Positions 25,901 through 32,027 of a DNA stretch of 64,000 bases are shown here, piece after piece. Every line of letters begins with the position of its first letter. Positions within the stretch are counted from its first letter, which is position 1. A model generated the notes under the pieces. It was not told the origin of the DNA, searched no databases, and was given only the letters and a program-made list of their open reading frames with translations. The stretch lies in assembly GCF_029269265.1 (NCBI RefSeq), contig NZ_JARIXP010000007.1, forward strand, positions 62,001 through 126,000, read 5' to 3'. This DNA comes from Rheinheimera sp. 1928-s (GTDB taxonomy: Bacteria; Pseudomonadota; Gammaproteobacteria; Enterobacterales; Alteromonadaceae). Position numbers and translations under genes: made by a program.

Positions 25901-27413
25901 TCTGGGCATCAGCCTGCAACGCCGTCGTTTTTACACCTCGTTGTTACGGGGTTTAACCGTCAACCAACACTGGCAAGGTGAAGAGCTGGTGCATACACCA
26001 GACGGTAAAGAGCGCCCTGCCCTGATCAATATCAGCGCTATTGGTGATGTGGATAAAGTAGAGTTTTTTGTCTTGGTGTTTACTGACATCACAGCGCAAA
26101 AAGTAGCAGAAGAAGAACTACGTTATTTAGCCAGTTATGACTCGCTAACTGGCTTACCTAACCGTACTTTGCTGATGGATCGTATTCAGCATGGTATTGA
26201 ACAGGCTAAACGCGCGAAAAAATCTCTGGCCTTGTGTTTTATCGATTTGGATAAATTTAAACAGGTCAACGACTCTTTAGGCCATGATGTAGGCGATCAG
26301 TTACTGCAGGAAGTGGCCAAGCGTTTGCGTGCCACCTTAAGAGAAACCGACACCATAGCCCGTTTAGGCGGTGATGAATTTGTGGTGCTGCTGGAAAGCT
26401 ATAAAAACGATGACAACATCAGTCATGTAGCTCGCAAAATGCTGCAATCCATTGGCGAGCCTATGCAATTAGGCACTCATACCGTCAGCGTATCTCCAAG
26501 TATTGGTATAGCTGTGTATCCGGACGATGCTACAGACGCCAACTCGCTATTAAAACATGCTGACGTTGCCATGTATCACGCCAAAGATTTGGGCCGTAAT
26601 AACTTCCAGTTTTTTATTGCCGAGATGAACGAAAAAGCCCATATGCAACTGGCCAAAGAAACCCAGTTACGACAAGCCTTTAAAGATGGCGAATTTATTA
26701 ACTACTACCAGCCTATTGTCGATTGCCGTAGCCAGTCCGTGATAGGGGTTGAAGTATTAATGCGCTGGAGTCATAAAAACACCCTGATTCCGCCAACCGA
26801 ATTTATTCCTATGGCAGAAGATTTACGTTTAATTATTCCTATGACTTTATCTTTGCTGGAACGGGCTTTGGTCGATTTACAGCAATGGCGTCAGGCAGGT
26901 TTAGATTTGTATTTGTCCGTGAATTTATCCACCAGTCATTTAGAACAACTGTCCCTGGCGGAACATACCGAAAAGCTGCTGCATAAATACCAGTTGCCCG
27001 CCTCTTGTTTGCGTTATGAAGTGACCGAAAGCGCACTGATGCGTGACCATGAAAAAGCCATTACCACTATGCTGGCGCTGAACCAACTGGGTATTCAGCT
27101 GGCTTTGGATGACTTCGGTACCGGCTATTCTTCGTTAAAATACTTAAAAGAACTGCCAATAGATGCCATTAAAATTGACCGCAGTTTTGTCAAAGACATT
27201 GGCATAGATCCAGATGATGAAACCATTATCGAAGCCATTTTGTCGATGGCTGGCAGCTTAGGTATGAGTTGTGTCGCCGAAGGTGTGGAAACCGAACAGC
27301 AACTGGCCTTTTTCAGCAGCCGCCAGTGTTATCTGATCCAGGGTTATTTATTCGCCAAGCCTATGCCTGCGATAGAACTGATCAACTGGCTGCATAGTGA
27401 GCATTTGAATTGA
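22908..27413 (+). CDS. Reg_prop sensor protein with PAS, GGDEF and EAL domains
   Basis: The 1,501-residue protein has a signal peptide, a periplasmic two-component-regulator propeller (about 30-690; repeated DRQGFLWVATDAGLNRYDG-type units), a Y_Y_Y domain (about 690-780), a membrane helix near 785-805, two PAS domains (about 835-960 and 965-1080), a GGDEF domain with intact RLGGDEF (near 1150), and an EAL domain. The EAL signature is EVL, but the catalytic Glu remains, as do VNLSTSHL, YEVTESAL, DDFGTGYSSL and AEGVET. It should make or break c-di-GMP in response to an outside signal. I prefer the TTG at 22908 over 22854 because AGAGGA lies seven bases before it. Confidence 0.9.
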   Translation: MPVFALLRYVCGLLLLCCFCKSAMAAPLLQPLTPDQNLSQGSVNDLLLDRQGFLWVATDAGLNRYDGYKNLLIGADSPQLQSLAFTQLLLDSKQRLWALAPRSGLYVFDPLKAELFLHASLPGTATLQNRFVNLIQSDDEHLLLSTRTELYSYHTDKSQLTVLARLADIELATANIRVLLQSPEWILLGTSHGLVLYDKPTKQLKLVPHLPPGQSLDYQRHVKALQIQDQHLLIGTVEGLYQLELSAIKQFLKTGQTPASKELIAGPNVWQIKIQSDHLLVATERGLLRYTPEQNSTELLLKFSDSNFNLSDDNIVALQEDGQGGFWLGSRFEGAYYWHPRSKAIRSFTQTGPDALSNDKITSIVEKNTEELWLGSRNGLNLLNLETQQAQHFLVNPDPKAIWHTSTIMNLSMDTAGDLWFVSSSGLNYFSSQNKELQPAPVAEPEQLAVLQNARPGSWLNQQQPFYLLTRDSFYLYQAKTGQIEELTALNQKLPANGVRSVLGKWPGQPDWLVLSAYEKLWLYNEKTTELKLLYQAEASPAFSMRFADQMALDKNNTLWFSAADIGLLAFDANTMQLKHHFHSKNKLNTNVVYAVNRDQLGHIWFSSLHGVSSLNVDTLHIEQFSKKDGLSSNEFIVQSSKTLSNGEMVFGSIRGINLLSPVALIEPRRKPRIVITQLDLLSSPIESPLTDLSGQFFSLPYDSQGLTISYSSLNFRDSGKMRYRYWLDGPQRLVFPEQSSSSVMFPQLTPGDYQFNVVAVSPVTGLESEVASVRLRVEPAPWLSYWAYMAYASVTLIVMLFYLRTRQKQQRMLKVAHAKVTASEQRLKQALDSIDSGAWEWHARKNIMFASRIYSMLGYQEALNPLAMSQHLSLLHPEDKDAYQQAWLKLMQTPDKTFDHTYRMQHKNGKWLWFRDIGKVAEVDDEGQPERVIGTFSNITETRANQEKARLFGEAFQQTRDWVVILDASQRVIAANQSFADVFGSVDQYLVSPKTHHLGISLQRRRFYTSLLRGLTVNQHWQGEELVHTPDGKERPALINISAIGDVDKVEFFVLVFTDITAQKVAEEELRYLASYDSLTGLPNRTLLMDRIQHGIEQAKRAKKSLALCFIDLDKFKQVNDSLGHDVGDQLLQEVAKRLRATLRETDTIARLGGDEFVVLLESYKNDDNISHVARKMLQSIGEPMQLGTHTVSVSPSIGIAVYPDDATDANSLLKHADVAMYHAKDLGRNNFQFFIAEMNEKAHMQLAKETQLRQAFKDGEFINYYQPIVDCRSQSVIGVEVLMRWSHKNTLIPPTEFIPMAEDLRLIIPMTLSLLERALVDLQQWRQAGLDLYLSVNLSTSHLEQLSLAEHTEKLLHKYQLPASCLRYEVTESALMRDHEKAITTMLALNQLGIQLALDDFGTGYSSLKYLKELPIDAIKIDRSFVKDIGIDPDDETIIEAILSMAGSLGMSCVAEGVETEQQLAFFSSRQCYLIQGYLFAKPMPAIELINWLHSEHLN

Positions 27414-27543
27414 TAGATTGATTGTGGTGATTGTTTGAGCTGACAGTTTTAGTTGATGGTTTAGGGTCGAGAGGTGCTAAAAAGCATAGCTTTTGGACCG
27501 GTAGCGCACGAACTGTTCTAAAATTGAGTTCATTATTAATATT
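27414..27543. other. Intergenic region between the GGDEF-EAL gene and the cassette array
   Basis: It contains the small dyad AAAAGC-ATA-GCTTTT (27480-27494), which could act as a weak terminator for the large gene. No attC-like core site (GTTRRRY) matching the next cassette start was found here, so the left boundary of the cassette array is unclear. Confidence 0.4.
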
Positions 27544-28005
27544 TTACTCCTTGTTGGAACAAGGCACTGCTTTGAGCTCATTATAGGATAACTCATAGAT
27601 GTTTCGCGCAAGCGCCGCAATTGCCTGTGTGATTTTTGTCCTACTTGTATATTTCTGGTACTTTTGGATAGAGTAAGAAAATAGAACTTGTTCAGACCAA
27701 TCGTTTAATTCTGCTTTAAGCTCATCAGGGAATGGTTCGTGAGCAAGTTTGTTGCGAAGTTTATTAAGCGACTTTGCATGTTCCAAGACCTTCGACAACT
27801 GTTCATCAGTCTCTGCCAGAACTCTAGCTTTGGCTGAAAAAGAGAGATTCTTAATCTGTGGCCCTGTCAAAGAAGTGCGTAGGCTTAACCCTGAGGTAAG
27901 AAATATCTCAAGAAACAAATGGCCTTTTAGCAGAATTAGCTCTACATCTCTGTGTTGATCGAGATTTGCCCAAACAGCCCAATCTAGAAATGGTGGCGGA
28001 ATCAT
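27544..28005 (-). CDS. Cassette protein with HEPN-like RX4H motif
   Basis: The 153-residue protein is mostly helical. At about residues 104-110 it has LRNKLAHE, the Arg-X4-His motif of HEPN domains, many of which are RNases in toxin-antitoxin and defence systems; other HEPN proteins are inactive or regulatory. An N-terminal segment (DVELILLKGHLFLEIFL) fits the first HEPN helix. No antitoxin-like gene is paired with it. It is the last recognised gene of the array, reached by an attC site on its 5-prime side; none was found on its 3-prime side. Function is inferred from one motif, so confidence in the role is low. Confidence 0.65.
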   Translation of the reverse strand: MIPPPFLDWAVWANLDQHRDVELILLKGHLFLEIFLTSGLSLRTSLTGPQIKNLSFSAKARVLAETDEQLSKVLEHAKSLNKLRNKLAHEPFPDELKAELNDWSEQVLFSYSIQKYQKYTSRTKITQAIAALARNIYELSYNELKAVPCSNKE

Positions 28006-28028
28006 ACTCTGAGCTCTTGTGTCAATAT

Positions 28029-28112
28029 GCCTAACTACCCGCTAAACGGCGAGCGTGAGCGAGTCCGGTGGAGGGCTGAAAGCCAGCAACGTACTTGATT
28101 GGCTTGTTAGGT
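28029..28112 (-). other. attC-like recombination site between cassettes 2 and 3
   Basis: On the plus strand it runs from GCCTAAC (28029-28035) to GTTAGGT (28106-28112), 84 bp. Read on the minus strand the outer boxes are ACCTAAC and GTTAGGC. The interior is GC-rich with repeated GCGAGCG/GAGCGAG units like the next site. The inner L-box pairing is poor, so recombination activity is uncertain. Confidence 0.65.
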
Positions 28113-28125
28113 ATTGAAGGCACAA

Positions 28126-28614
28126 TCAATTGTCGAATTTAGCTGTTGCCCATGCGGTAATTATTGCGACTATAACTGCTGTAATTATACTTAGCGCAAT
28201 TGACCATTTTGAGACCTTCAGAGCTGACTTGGCTATTGATAAGCTCTCTATTTCACGACTATCGCGATTTCCTTCACGAGAAGCCTCCTTTGACGTTAGC
28301 CATTCCAGCGCGAGTAAATGCTTTACTCCTTTTGATAGATCACCTTTTTCAGACGAAACTTTAACCGAAGGAATACCAAGTAATTCAAACTCCGAAAAAC
28401 ACTTCTGTTTGTATGACTCGATTGCTCGGTTTTCTTCATTCAGATCTACTGATACAAAACCACCAGAAATCTTCTTTTTCATTGAATCTCTAATAATTAA
28501 CCAGTGGTCAATTCTTACGAGATTATCACCCTCTTTCAAAACAATAGAGGCGCCTTGTTGAGTATAATCATTAGGCTGTAAGTTCTTTATTTTCACAGTA
28601 ATGGTATCTGGCAT
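28126..28614 (-). CDS. Cassette protein with a C-terminal membrane anchor
   Basis: The 162-residue protein has a soluble N-terminal part with beta-like segments (ITVKIKNLQPND, GFVSVDLNEENRAI), a charged helical stretch, and a single membrane helix near residues 138-158 (IALSIITAVIVAIITAWA) followed by only a few residues, so it is probably tail-anchored. No family is recognised. Its ATG lies only about 13 bases from the recombination point and has no clear Shine-Dalgarno, as is common for cassette genes. It is flanked by attC-like sites on both sides. Confidence 0.65.
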   Translation of the reverse strand: MPDTITVKIKNLQPNDYTQQGASIVLKEGDNLVRIDHWLIIRDSMKKKISGGFVSVDLNEENRAIESYKQKCFSEFELLGIPSVKVSSEKGDLSKGVKHLLALEWLTSKEASREGNRDSREIESLSIAKSALKVSKWSIALSIITAVIVAIITAWATAKFDN

Positions 28615-28621
28615 AGTAAAT

Positions 28622-28702
28622 ACCTAACGCTTCACATAAGGGGCGACGCGGTAGCTGCGTCCCAGCGAACGAAAGCGAGCGTCCTTGATGTGATTGTTAT
28701 GT
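28622..28702 (-). other. attC site between cassettes 1 and 2
   Basis: Core sites ACCTAAC (28622-28628) and GTTATGT (28696-28702) bound 81 bp. Next to them TCACAT-AAGG pairs with CCTT-G-ATGTGA, leaving one unpaired base, the extrahelical base that orients attC strand choice. The centre holds GACGC...GCGTC, a variable terminal structure. This is the best-formed site in the array. Confidence 0.75.
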
Positions 28703-28704
28703 TC

Positions 28705-28998
28705 TTAATCATCCTTTGCCATTGCTCGCTTATAGCCATACCAACCTTCGATGTCACCTTCGATTTCAAAACGCGAGTTTATTGCTTTAAGAAAAGCTGT
28801 GTGCGCCTTTTCAGATGCAAGCATAAGTGTATCTTCTGTGTGATCCCCTTTGACGAAGTATTTACCATTATTCATGGAGCACTTATACATCCCAAATTGA
28901 TCGACATCTGAGACGGCTCTATATAAGGTATAAACCTCTTCATGATCATCTGGCTCTGCTTCATCAAGCCATGCGTCAAAATCTGTAATTGTTGCCAT
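28705..28998 (-). CDS. Small cassette-encoded protein of unknown function
   Basis: The 97-residue acidic protein has no signal peptide or membrane helix. It starts MATITDFDAWLDEAEPDD and has aromatic and Gly motifs near its end (IEGWYGYKRAMAK). I recognise no family. AAGGAGA gives a strong ribosome binding site, and its stop codon lies two bases from the attC site, typical of a compact gene cassette. The cassette begins at a GTTATGT core site (29021-29027 on the complementary strand). Confidence 0.65.
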   Translation of the reverse strand: MATITDFDAWLDEAEPDDHEEVYTLYRAVSDVDQFGMYKCSMNNGKYFVKGDHTEDTLMLASEKAHTAFLKAINSRFEIEGDIEGWYGYKRAMAKDD

Positions 28999-29020
28999 GC
29001 TTGTTTCTCTCCTTTATTGA

Positions 29021-29088
29021 ACATAACATTTGTATATTGTGCCGGCAGACTTTACCTAGTTATACCAGATCACAAGCCAGCGTTAATG
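29021..29088 (-). other. Possible degenerate attC or attI-like site
   Basis: ACATAAC (29021-29027) and GTTAATG (29082-29088) bound 68 bp; inside, TTGTG (29037-29041) pairs with CACAA (29071-29075). Only the first core clearly fits RYYYAAC/GTTRRRY, so it is either a decayed attC or the original attachment boundary. Confidence 0.35.
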
Positions 29089-29337
29089 AATTGATAAAGA
29101 TTGATTAATCAAAACCAACTACTACAAGCTAGGAGCAAAAGCGTGCTGGCACATTAATACTTTTGTATGGCCTGTTATTTTTTTGCCGACTCCACACTAG
29201 GTTTCTAAATTAGAGTGTTTTTCCTTATTCAGCAACAAATAAATATGCCTGTTGACTTGTTCAAAGCGTGCCTGTTTTATGGTGACAGCAAATAGCACTG
29301 TGTATTCGTCACTATCTGTAAGCCCCCTAGTCCCGCT

Positions 29338-29367
29338 TTGCAACATCAAGACCTTAAGGAGTATACT
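29338..29367 (+). promoter_or_regulatory. Sigma70-type promoter of the DMT transporter gene
   Basis: TTGCAA and TATACT are separated by 18 bases, and the ATG lies 30 bases after the minus-10 box. Confidence 0.55.
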
Positions 29368-29396
29368 GCGCGCCTCTTCGATGGATGTGATTTCTG

Positions 29397-30248
29397 ATGC
29401 AACCCAATTTGCTGAAAGGCGCGTTATTGCTGTTACTGGCGGAAGCTTGTTTTGCTGGTATAGGCGCTTTAGTCAAACTGACCAGCGACAGTGCCAGCAA
29501 TGCGCAGGTGGTATTTTTCCGCAACTTTTTTGCTTTGCTGGTGATGCTGCCCTGGCTTTGGGTGCAAGGCAAACAACTACTCTATACCCAACGCTGGTAT
29601 CTGCATTTAAGCCGTTCCATTACCGGCATTATTTCGATGTACTGTTTCTTTTATGTCATCAGCCAACTGCCTTTAGCGCAGGCCATGGTGGTGCTGTTGA
29701 TGTCGCCCTTTATAGTGCCACTGATAGCTAAATTCTGGTTAAAAGAAACCGCCAGCCGCCTAACCTTGTTCAGCATAGCTCTGGGGTTTGGTGGCGTGTT
29801 ATTGGCTTTACCTGTAGCCAGCGGAGGCGGTGCATTTTATCTGTTTTTAATAGCGCTGCTGTCTGCTGTATTAGTAGCAGTCACCAAAACCACTATTCGT
29901 TATATGTCCGACACTGAACCCGCAGCTCGCATCGTCTTTTATTTTTCCTTGCTGACCGCCATTATCTCTTTTGTGCCCGTGCCTTTTTATTGGCAGGAAT
30001 TGCCAGCTATAGCCTGGTGGGCCTTTGCGTTTATGGGTATTTTGGCCGCTATAGGCCAAATGGCGATGACCAAAGCTTATGCTTTAGCGCCTGCTTCTGA
30101 TATTGGTATCTGGACTTACAGCTCAGTGATTTTTGCTGGTCTTTTTGGTTATTTATTCTGGTCAGAGCCTGTGACTATGAGCTGGTTTGCCGGTGTGGCC
30201 ATCATCTTTTACGCTGGATATATCACGACCAGACAACGTTTATGGTAA
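29397..30248 (+). CDS. DMT-superfamily (EamA) transporter
   Basis: The 283-residue protein has ten hydrophobic helices in two EamA repeats (about 8-140 and 150-280), with landmarks LAEACFAGIGALVKL, FFRNFFALL, AQAMVVLLMSPFIVPLIAKFWLKE and, in the second repeat, ASDIGIWTYSSVIFAGLFGYLFWSE. The family exports or imports amino acids, nucleobases and similar metabolites; substrate is unknown. No strong Shine-Dalgarno is seen before the ATG. It borders the cassette array. Confidence 0.88.
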   Translation: MQPNLLKGALLLLLAEACFAGIGALVKLTSDSASNAQVVFFRNFFALLVMLPWLWVQGKQLLYTQRWYLHLSRSITGIISMYCFFYVISQLPLAQAMVVLLMSPFIVPLIAKFWLKETASRLTLFSIALGFGGVLLALPVASGGGAFYLFLIALLSAVLVAVTKTTIRYMSDTEPAARIVFYFSLLTAIISFVPVPFYWQELPAIAWWAFAFMGILAAIGQMAMTKAYALAPASDIGIWTYSSVIFAGLFGYLFWSEPVTMSWFAGVAIIFYAGYITTRQRLW

Positions 30249-30253
30249 CCCCC

Positions 30254-30420
30254 CTTCGTACTTGAAGCTGCGGACTTTGTTGACTGCGCGCCTGTCTCCA
30301 TCACGTGGCCCAGTCACATAGGTGAACTATGCTCCCGGGGTCTCAATCCCTTGTCGCCTCGCCGCATCATCAATTACTTTGGGCAGCCCTTCGCTCAGTC
30401 TTGAAGCTGCAGGCTTTTGT
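30254..30420. repeat. Dispersed intergenic repeat, long copy
   Basis: The segment shares ordered blocks with 41491-41551: CGTACYTGAAGCTGC (30257-30271), GTTGACT (30279-30285), CTCGCCGC (30358-30365) and TTACTTTGGG (30374-30383). Here the middle holds about 70 extra bases with the dyad CATAG-N5-CTATG. A partial extra unit, TTGAAGCTGCAG, follows at 30401-30412. Confidence 0.6.
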
Positions 30421-30466
30421 CCCGCATCTGCCACCATCTGTCCCAAATCAAAGATAAATGATCTGG

Positions 30467-30511
30467 AAAACACCTCAGACTGAACTTCGTTTTCACTCTA
30501 TGAGGTGTTTT
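30467..30511 (+). promoter_or_regulatory. Stem-loop that covers the ribosome binding site of the RidA-like gene
   Basis: AAAACACCTCA (30467-30477) is perfectly complementary to TGAGGTGTTTT (30501-30511), with a 23-base loop. The right arm contains GAGGTG, the Shine-Dalgarno of the ATG at 30512. The structure could repress translation or, with its short T-run, end transcription early. Confidence 0.55.
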
Positions 30512-31030
30512 ATGTCCGTTATAAAAACCACTCTGCTTAGCTTGACACTGTTAAGCACTGCGTTAATGGCTCAGTCTGTCGAAGAAGTTATTCCTACTGT
30601 GGATGGTTATGTCTATATCGACAGCGCCAATGCAAAAAAAGCCTACGAAGAATGGCATTACTCACCGGCACGCAGCTCCGGCGATTTGGTGTTTTTTTCA
30701 GGGGTTATTGCAGGAGCTCCGGTTGAGGGAGCAACACCTGAATTGTTTAAAAAGAATTTACGCCGGGCCTTTGGCAACCTGAATACTCTGTTGAAACAAG
30801 CAGGCCTTGGGCCAGAGCATGTGGTGAAAATAAATAGCTACCATCTGTTCAGAAGTCCGTTATTTAAAGGTACTAAAGAAGAACATATAGCAGCGGTCAT
30901 GGCGGTCAAAGATGAGTTTTTTAAAGCACCTTACCCGGCATGGACAGCCGTTGGCGTTGCAGAATTATTTGCCGATCGGGGTCTGGTCGAAATTGAAATC
31001 ATTGCACGTAAACCAGACTCGAAGGAGTGA
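30512..31030 (+). CDS. Exported RidA-family (YjgF/Rid) protein
   Basis: The 172-residue product has a signal peptide (MSVIKTTLLSLTLLSTALMA, cleavage before QSVEE), then a Rid fold: GDLVFFSGVIAG, NLRRAFGNLNTLLKQAGL, VVKINSYHLF, and VEIEIIARK at the end. In cytosolic RidA an Arg after PA is needed for imine deamination; here the segment reads YPAWTAVGV, so that Arg is missing and the classical activity is unlikely. The ATG at 30512 has GAGGTG upstream, inside a stem-loop. The downstream gene begins six bases after the stop codon. Confidence 0.82.
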   Translation: MSVIKTTLLSLTLLSTALMAQSVEEVIPTVDGYVYIDSANAKKAYEEWHYSPARSSGDLVFFSGVIAGAPVEGATPELFKKNLRRAFGNLNTLLKQAGLGPEHVVKINSYHLFRSPLFKGTKEEHIAAVMAVKDEFFKAPYPAWTAVGVAELFADRGLVEIEIIARKPDSKE

Positions 31031-31035
31031 AAACT

Positions 31036-31854
31036 ATGAAATGGACCTTCGCACTGATGCTGGTAACTGCTGGCCTGCACGCTGAGCCGCTGTGGCAGGA
31101 TCAGTTTGATTCCAACCAGAGCCTGTCGCATTGGCAGGTTTTGGAGCAGTTGGATGATAAAGATTTATTTCCGGTTCAAACCAAAAGCCTGATGATAAAA
31201 AACGGAGCTTTATGGTTTAAACCCGCAAAAAGCGGCTGGTTTAATGACGACGTAGCCCCTTTTATTTTCCGCGAAGTGACAGGTGATTTTGATGTACGTA
31301 CCAGGCTGAAAGTCACAGGAGTGACAGGTGAGATGCCTCAATCCCTCTGGTCTTTAGCCGGACTCATGGTTCGTCAGAATATAAGCGCTGAACAAAAATT
31401 TGCAGGCCGTCATGAAAACTGGTTATTTATCAATACCGGAATAGCAGAAGTGCCTGGCCAGACGGTTTTGGAAAGCAAATATACGCTGAACAGCAAATCC
31501 AATTTACGTCTTCATCCGGCACAACAAGGCTGGGTGGAACTGCGTCTGGTAAGAGCTGGTTTTGCCTTTATCAGCTTATACCGCTATCAGGACAAGGATC
31601 CATGGCAACTGCTGGACAGATACTACCTGCAACAAATGCCGCCAACAGTACAAATCGGTTTTAATGGCTATACCGCCAGTGCAGGTGGACCTGAGGATTT
31701 AACATTGCAGGTGGATTACATCAAACTGATGCCACCCCAAGTAAAAATGTTCACAGGGAATCACGCCAAGGATTGGTATCAGAATGTCAGCAGCAACAGG
31801 CTGACAGACTTTGCTACTTCTAATGCAGAAGTGTTAAAACTTATCGGCAACTAA
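31036..31854 (+). CDS. Exported concanavalin-like (DUF1349-type) protein
   Basis: The 272-residue protein has a signal peptide (cleavage near HAEPLW) and a beta-sandwich resembling DUF1349/LamG-like domains: LWQDQFD, GALWFKPAKSGWFNDD, GDFDVRTRLKV, SLAGLMVRQ, and IGFNGYTASAG near residue 220. Such domains bind carbohydrate or occur in glycosidase-related proteins. GAAGGAG sits eight bases before the ATG at 31036; a GTG at 31027 would be too close to it. It appears cotranscribed with the RidA-like gene. A direct function is unknown. Confidence 0.75.
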   Translation: MKWTFALMLVTAGLHAEPLWQDQFDSNQSLSHWQVLEQLDDKDLFPVQTKSLMIKNGALWFKPAKSGWFNDDVAPFIFREVTGDFDVRTRLKVTGVTGEMPQSLWSLAGLMVRQNISAEQKFAGRHENWLFINTGIAEVPGQTVLESKYTLNSKSNLRLHPAQQGWVELRLVRAGFAFISLYRYQDKDPWQLLDRYYLQQMPPTVQIGFNGYTASAGGPEDLTLQVDYIKLMPPQVKMFTGNHAKDWYQNVSSNRLTDFATSNAEVLKLIGN

Positions 31855-31881
31855 TTATCTTCTATATCATTAAGTTAAAAT

Positions 31882-31932
31882 GGGCTTGCTCTCTTTTCTG
31901 ACCAAAAACAGAGCAGGCCTAAAATTTATTTT
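31882..31932 (+). terminator. Probable terminator after the concanavalin-like gene
   Basis: GGGCTTGCTCT (31882-31892) pairs with AGAGCAGGCCT (31910-31920), using two G-T pairs, followed by an AT-rich stretch with TTTATTTTTATT. The tail starts a few bases late, so strength is uncertain. Confidence 0.5.
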
Positions 31933-32027
31933 TATTCGCTTCAAACCTTTTTTCATCCTGCTACGACTCATTGGTAATAGCGGCATTTTTTGATGCCTGA
32001 CCAAAGAGCTAAAATGCAGGAAAAACA

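Larger units (their letters stand above)
27544..29088 (-). mobile_element. Integron gene-cassette array without integrase (CALIN-like)
   Basis: Three short unrelated genes all point to the minus strand. Between them lie 81- and 84-bp imperfect inverted repeats ending in GTTRRRY/RYYYAAC core sites, the form of integron attC sites. Each cassette's first bases match the outer half-site of its own attC: the 28998 gene's cassette starts TTATGT and its attC opens ACATAAC; the 28614 gene's starts TTAGGT and its attC opens ACCTAAC. That reciprocity is expected when cassettes circularise. A third, more degenerate attC-like site lies at 29021-29088. No integrase gene or clear attI is present in the window. 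Confidence 0.75.
28999..29396. other. AT-rich intergenic region at the cassette array edge
   Basis: It holds the ribosome binding site of the first cassette gene, a degenerate third attC-like site (29021-29088) and the promoter of the downstream transporter (29338-29367). Between 29089 and 29330 I find no convincing gene: one open frame overlaps the transporter start and has no ribosome binding site. Confidence 0.5.

Noticed and set aside
27414..27543. attC site on the 3-prime side of the HEPN-like cassette
   Set aside because: No GTTAGGC core expected from the cassette start was found, and the GTTTAGGG at about 27459 lacks paired boxes. The array end is therefore left undefined.
29252..29731. 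159-residue open frame upstream of and overlapping the DMT transporter
   Set aside because: It overlaps a clear EamA transporter in another frame, and the only good promoter lies inside it.
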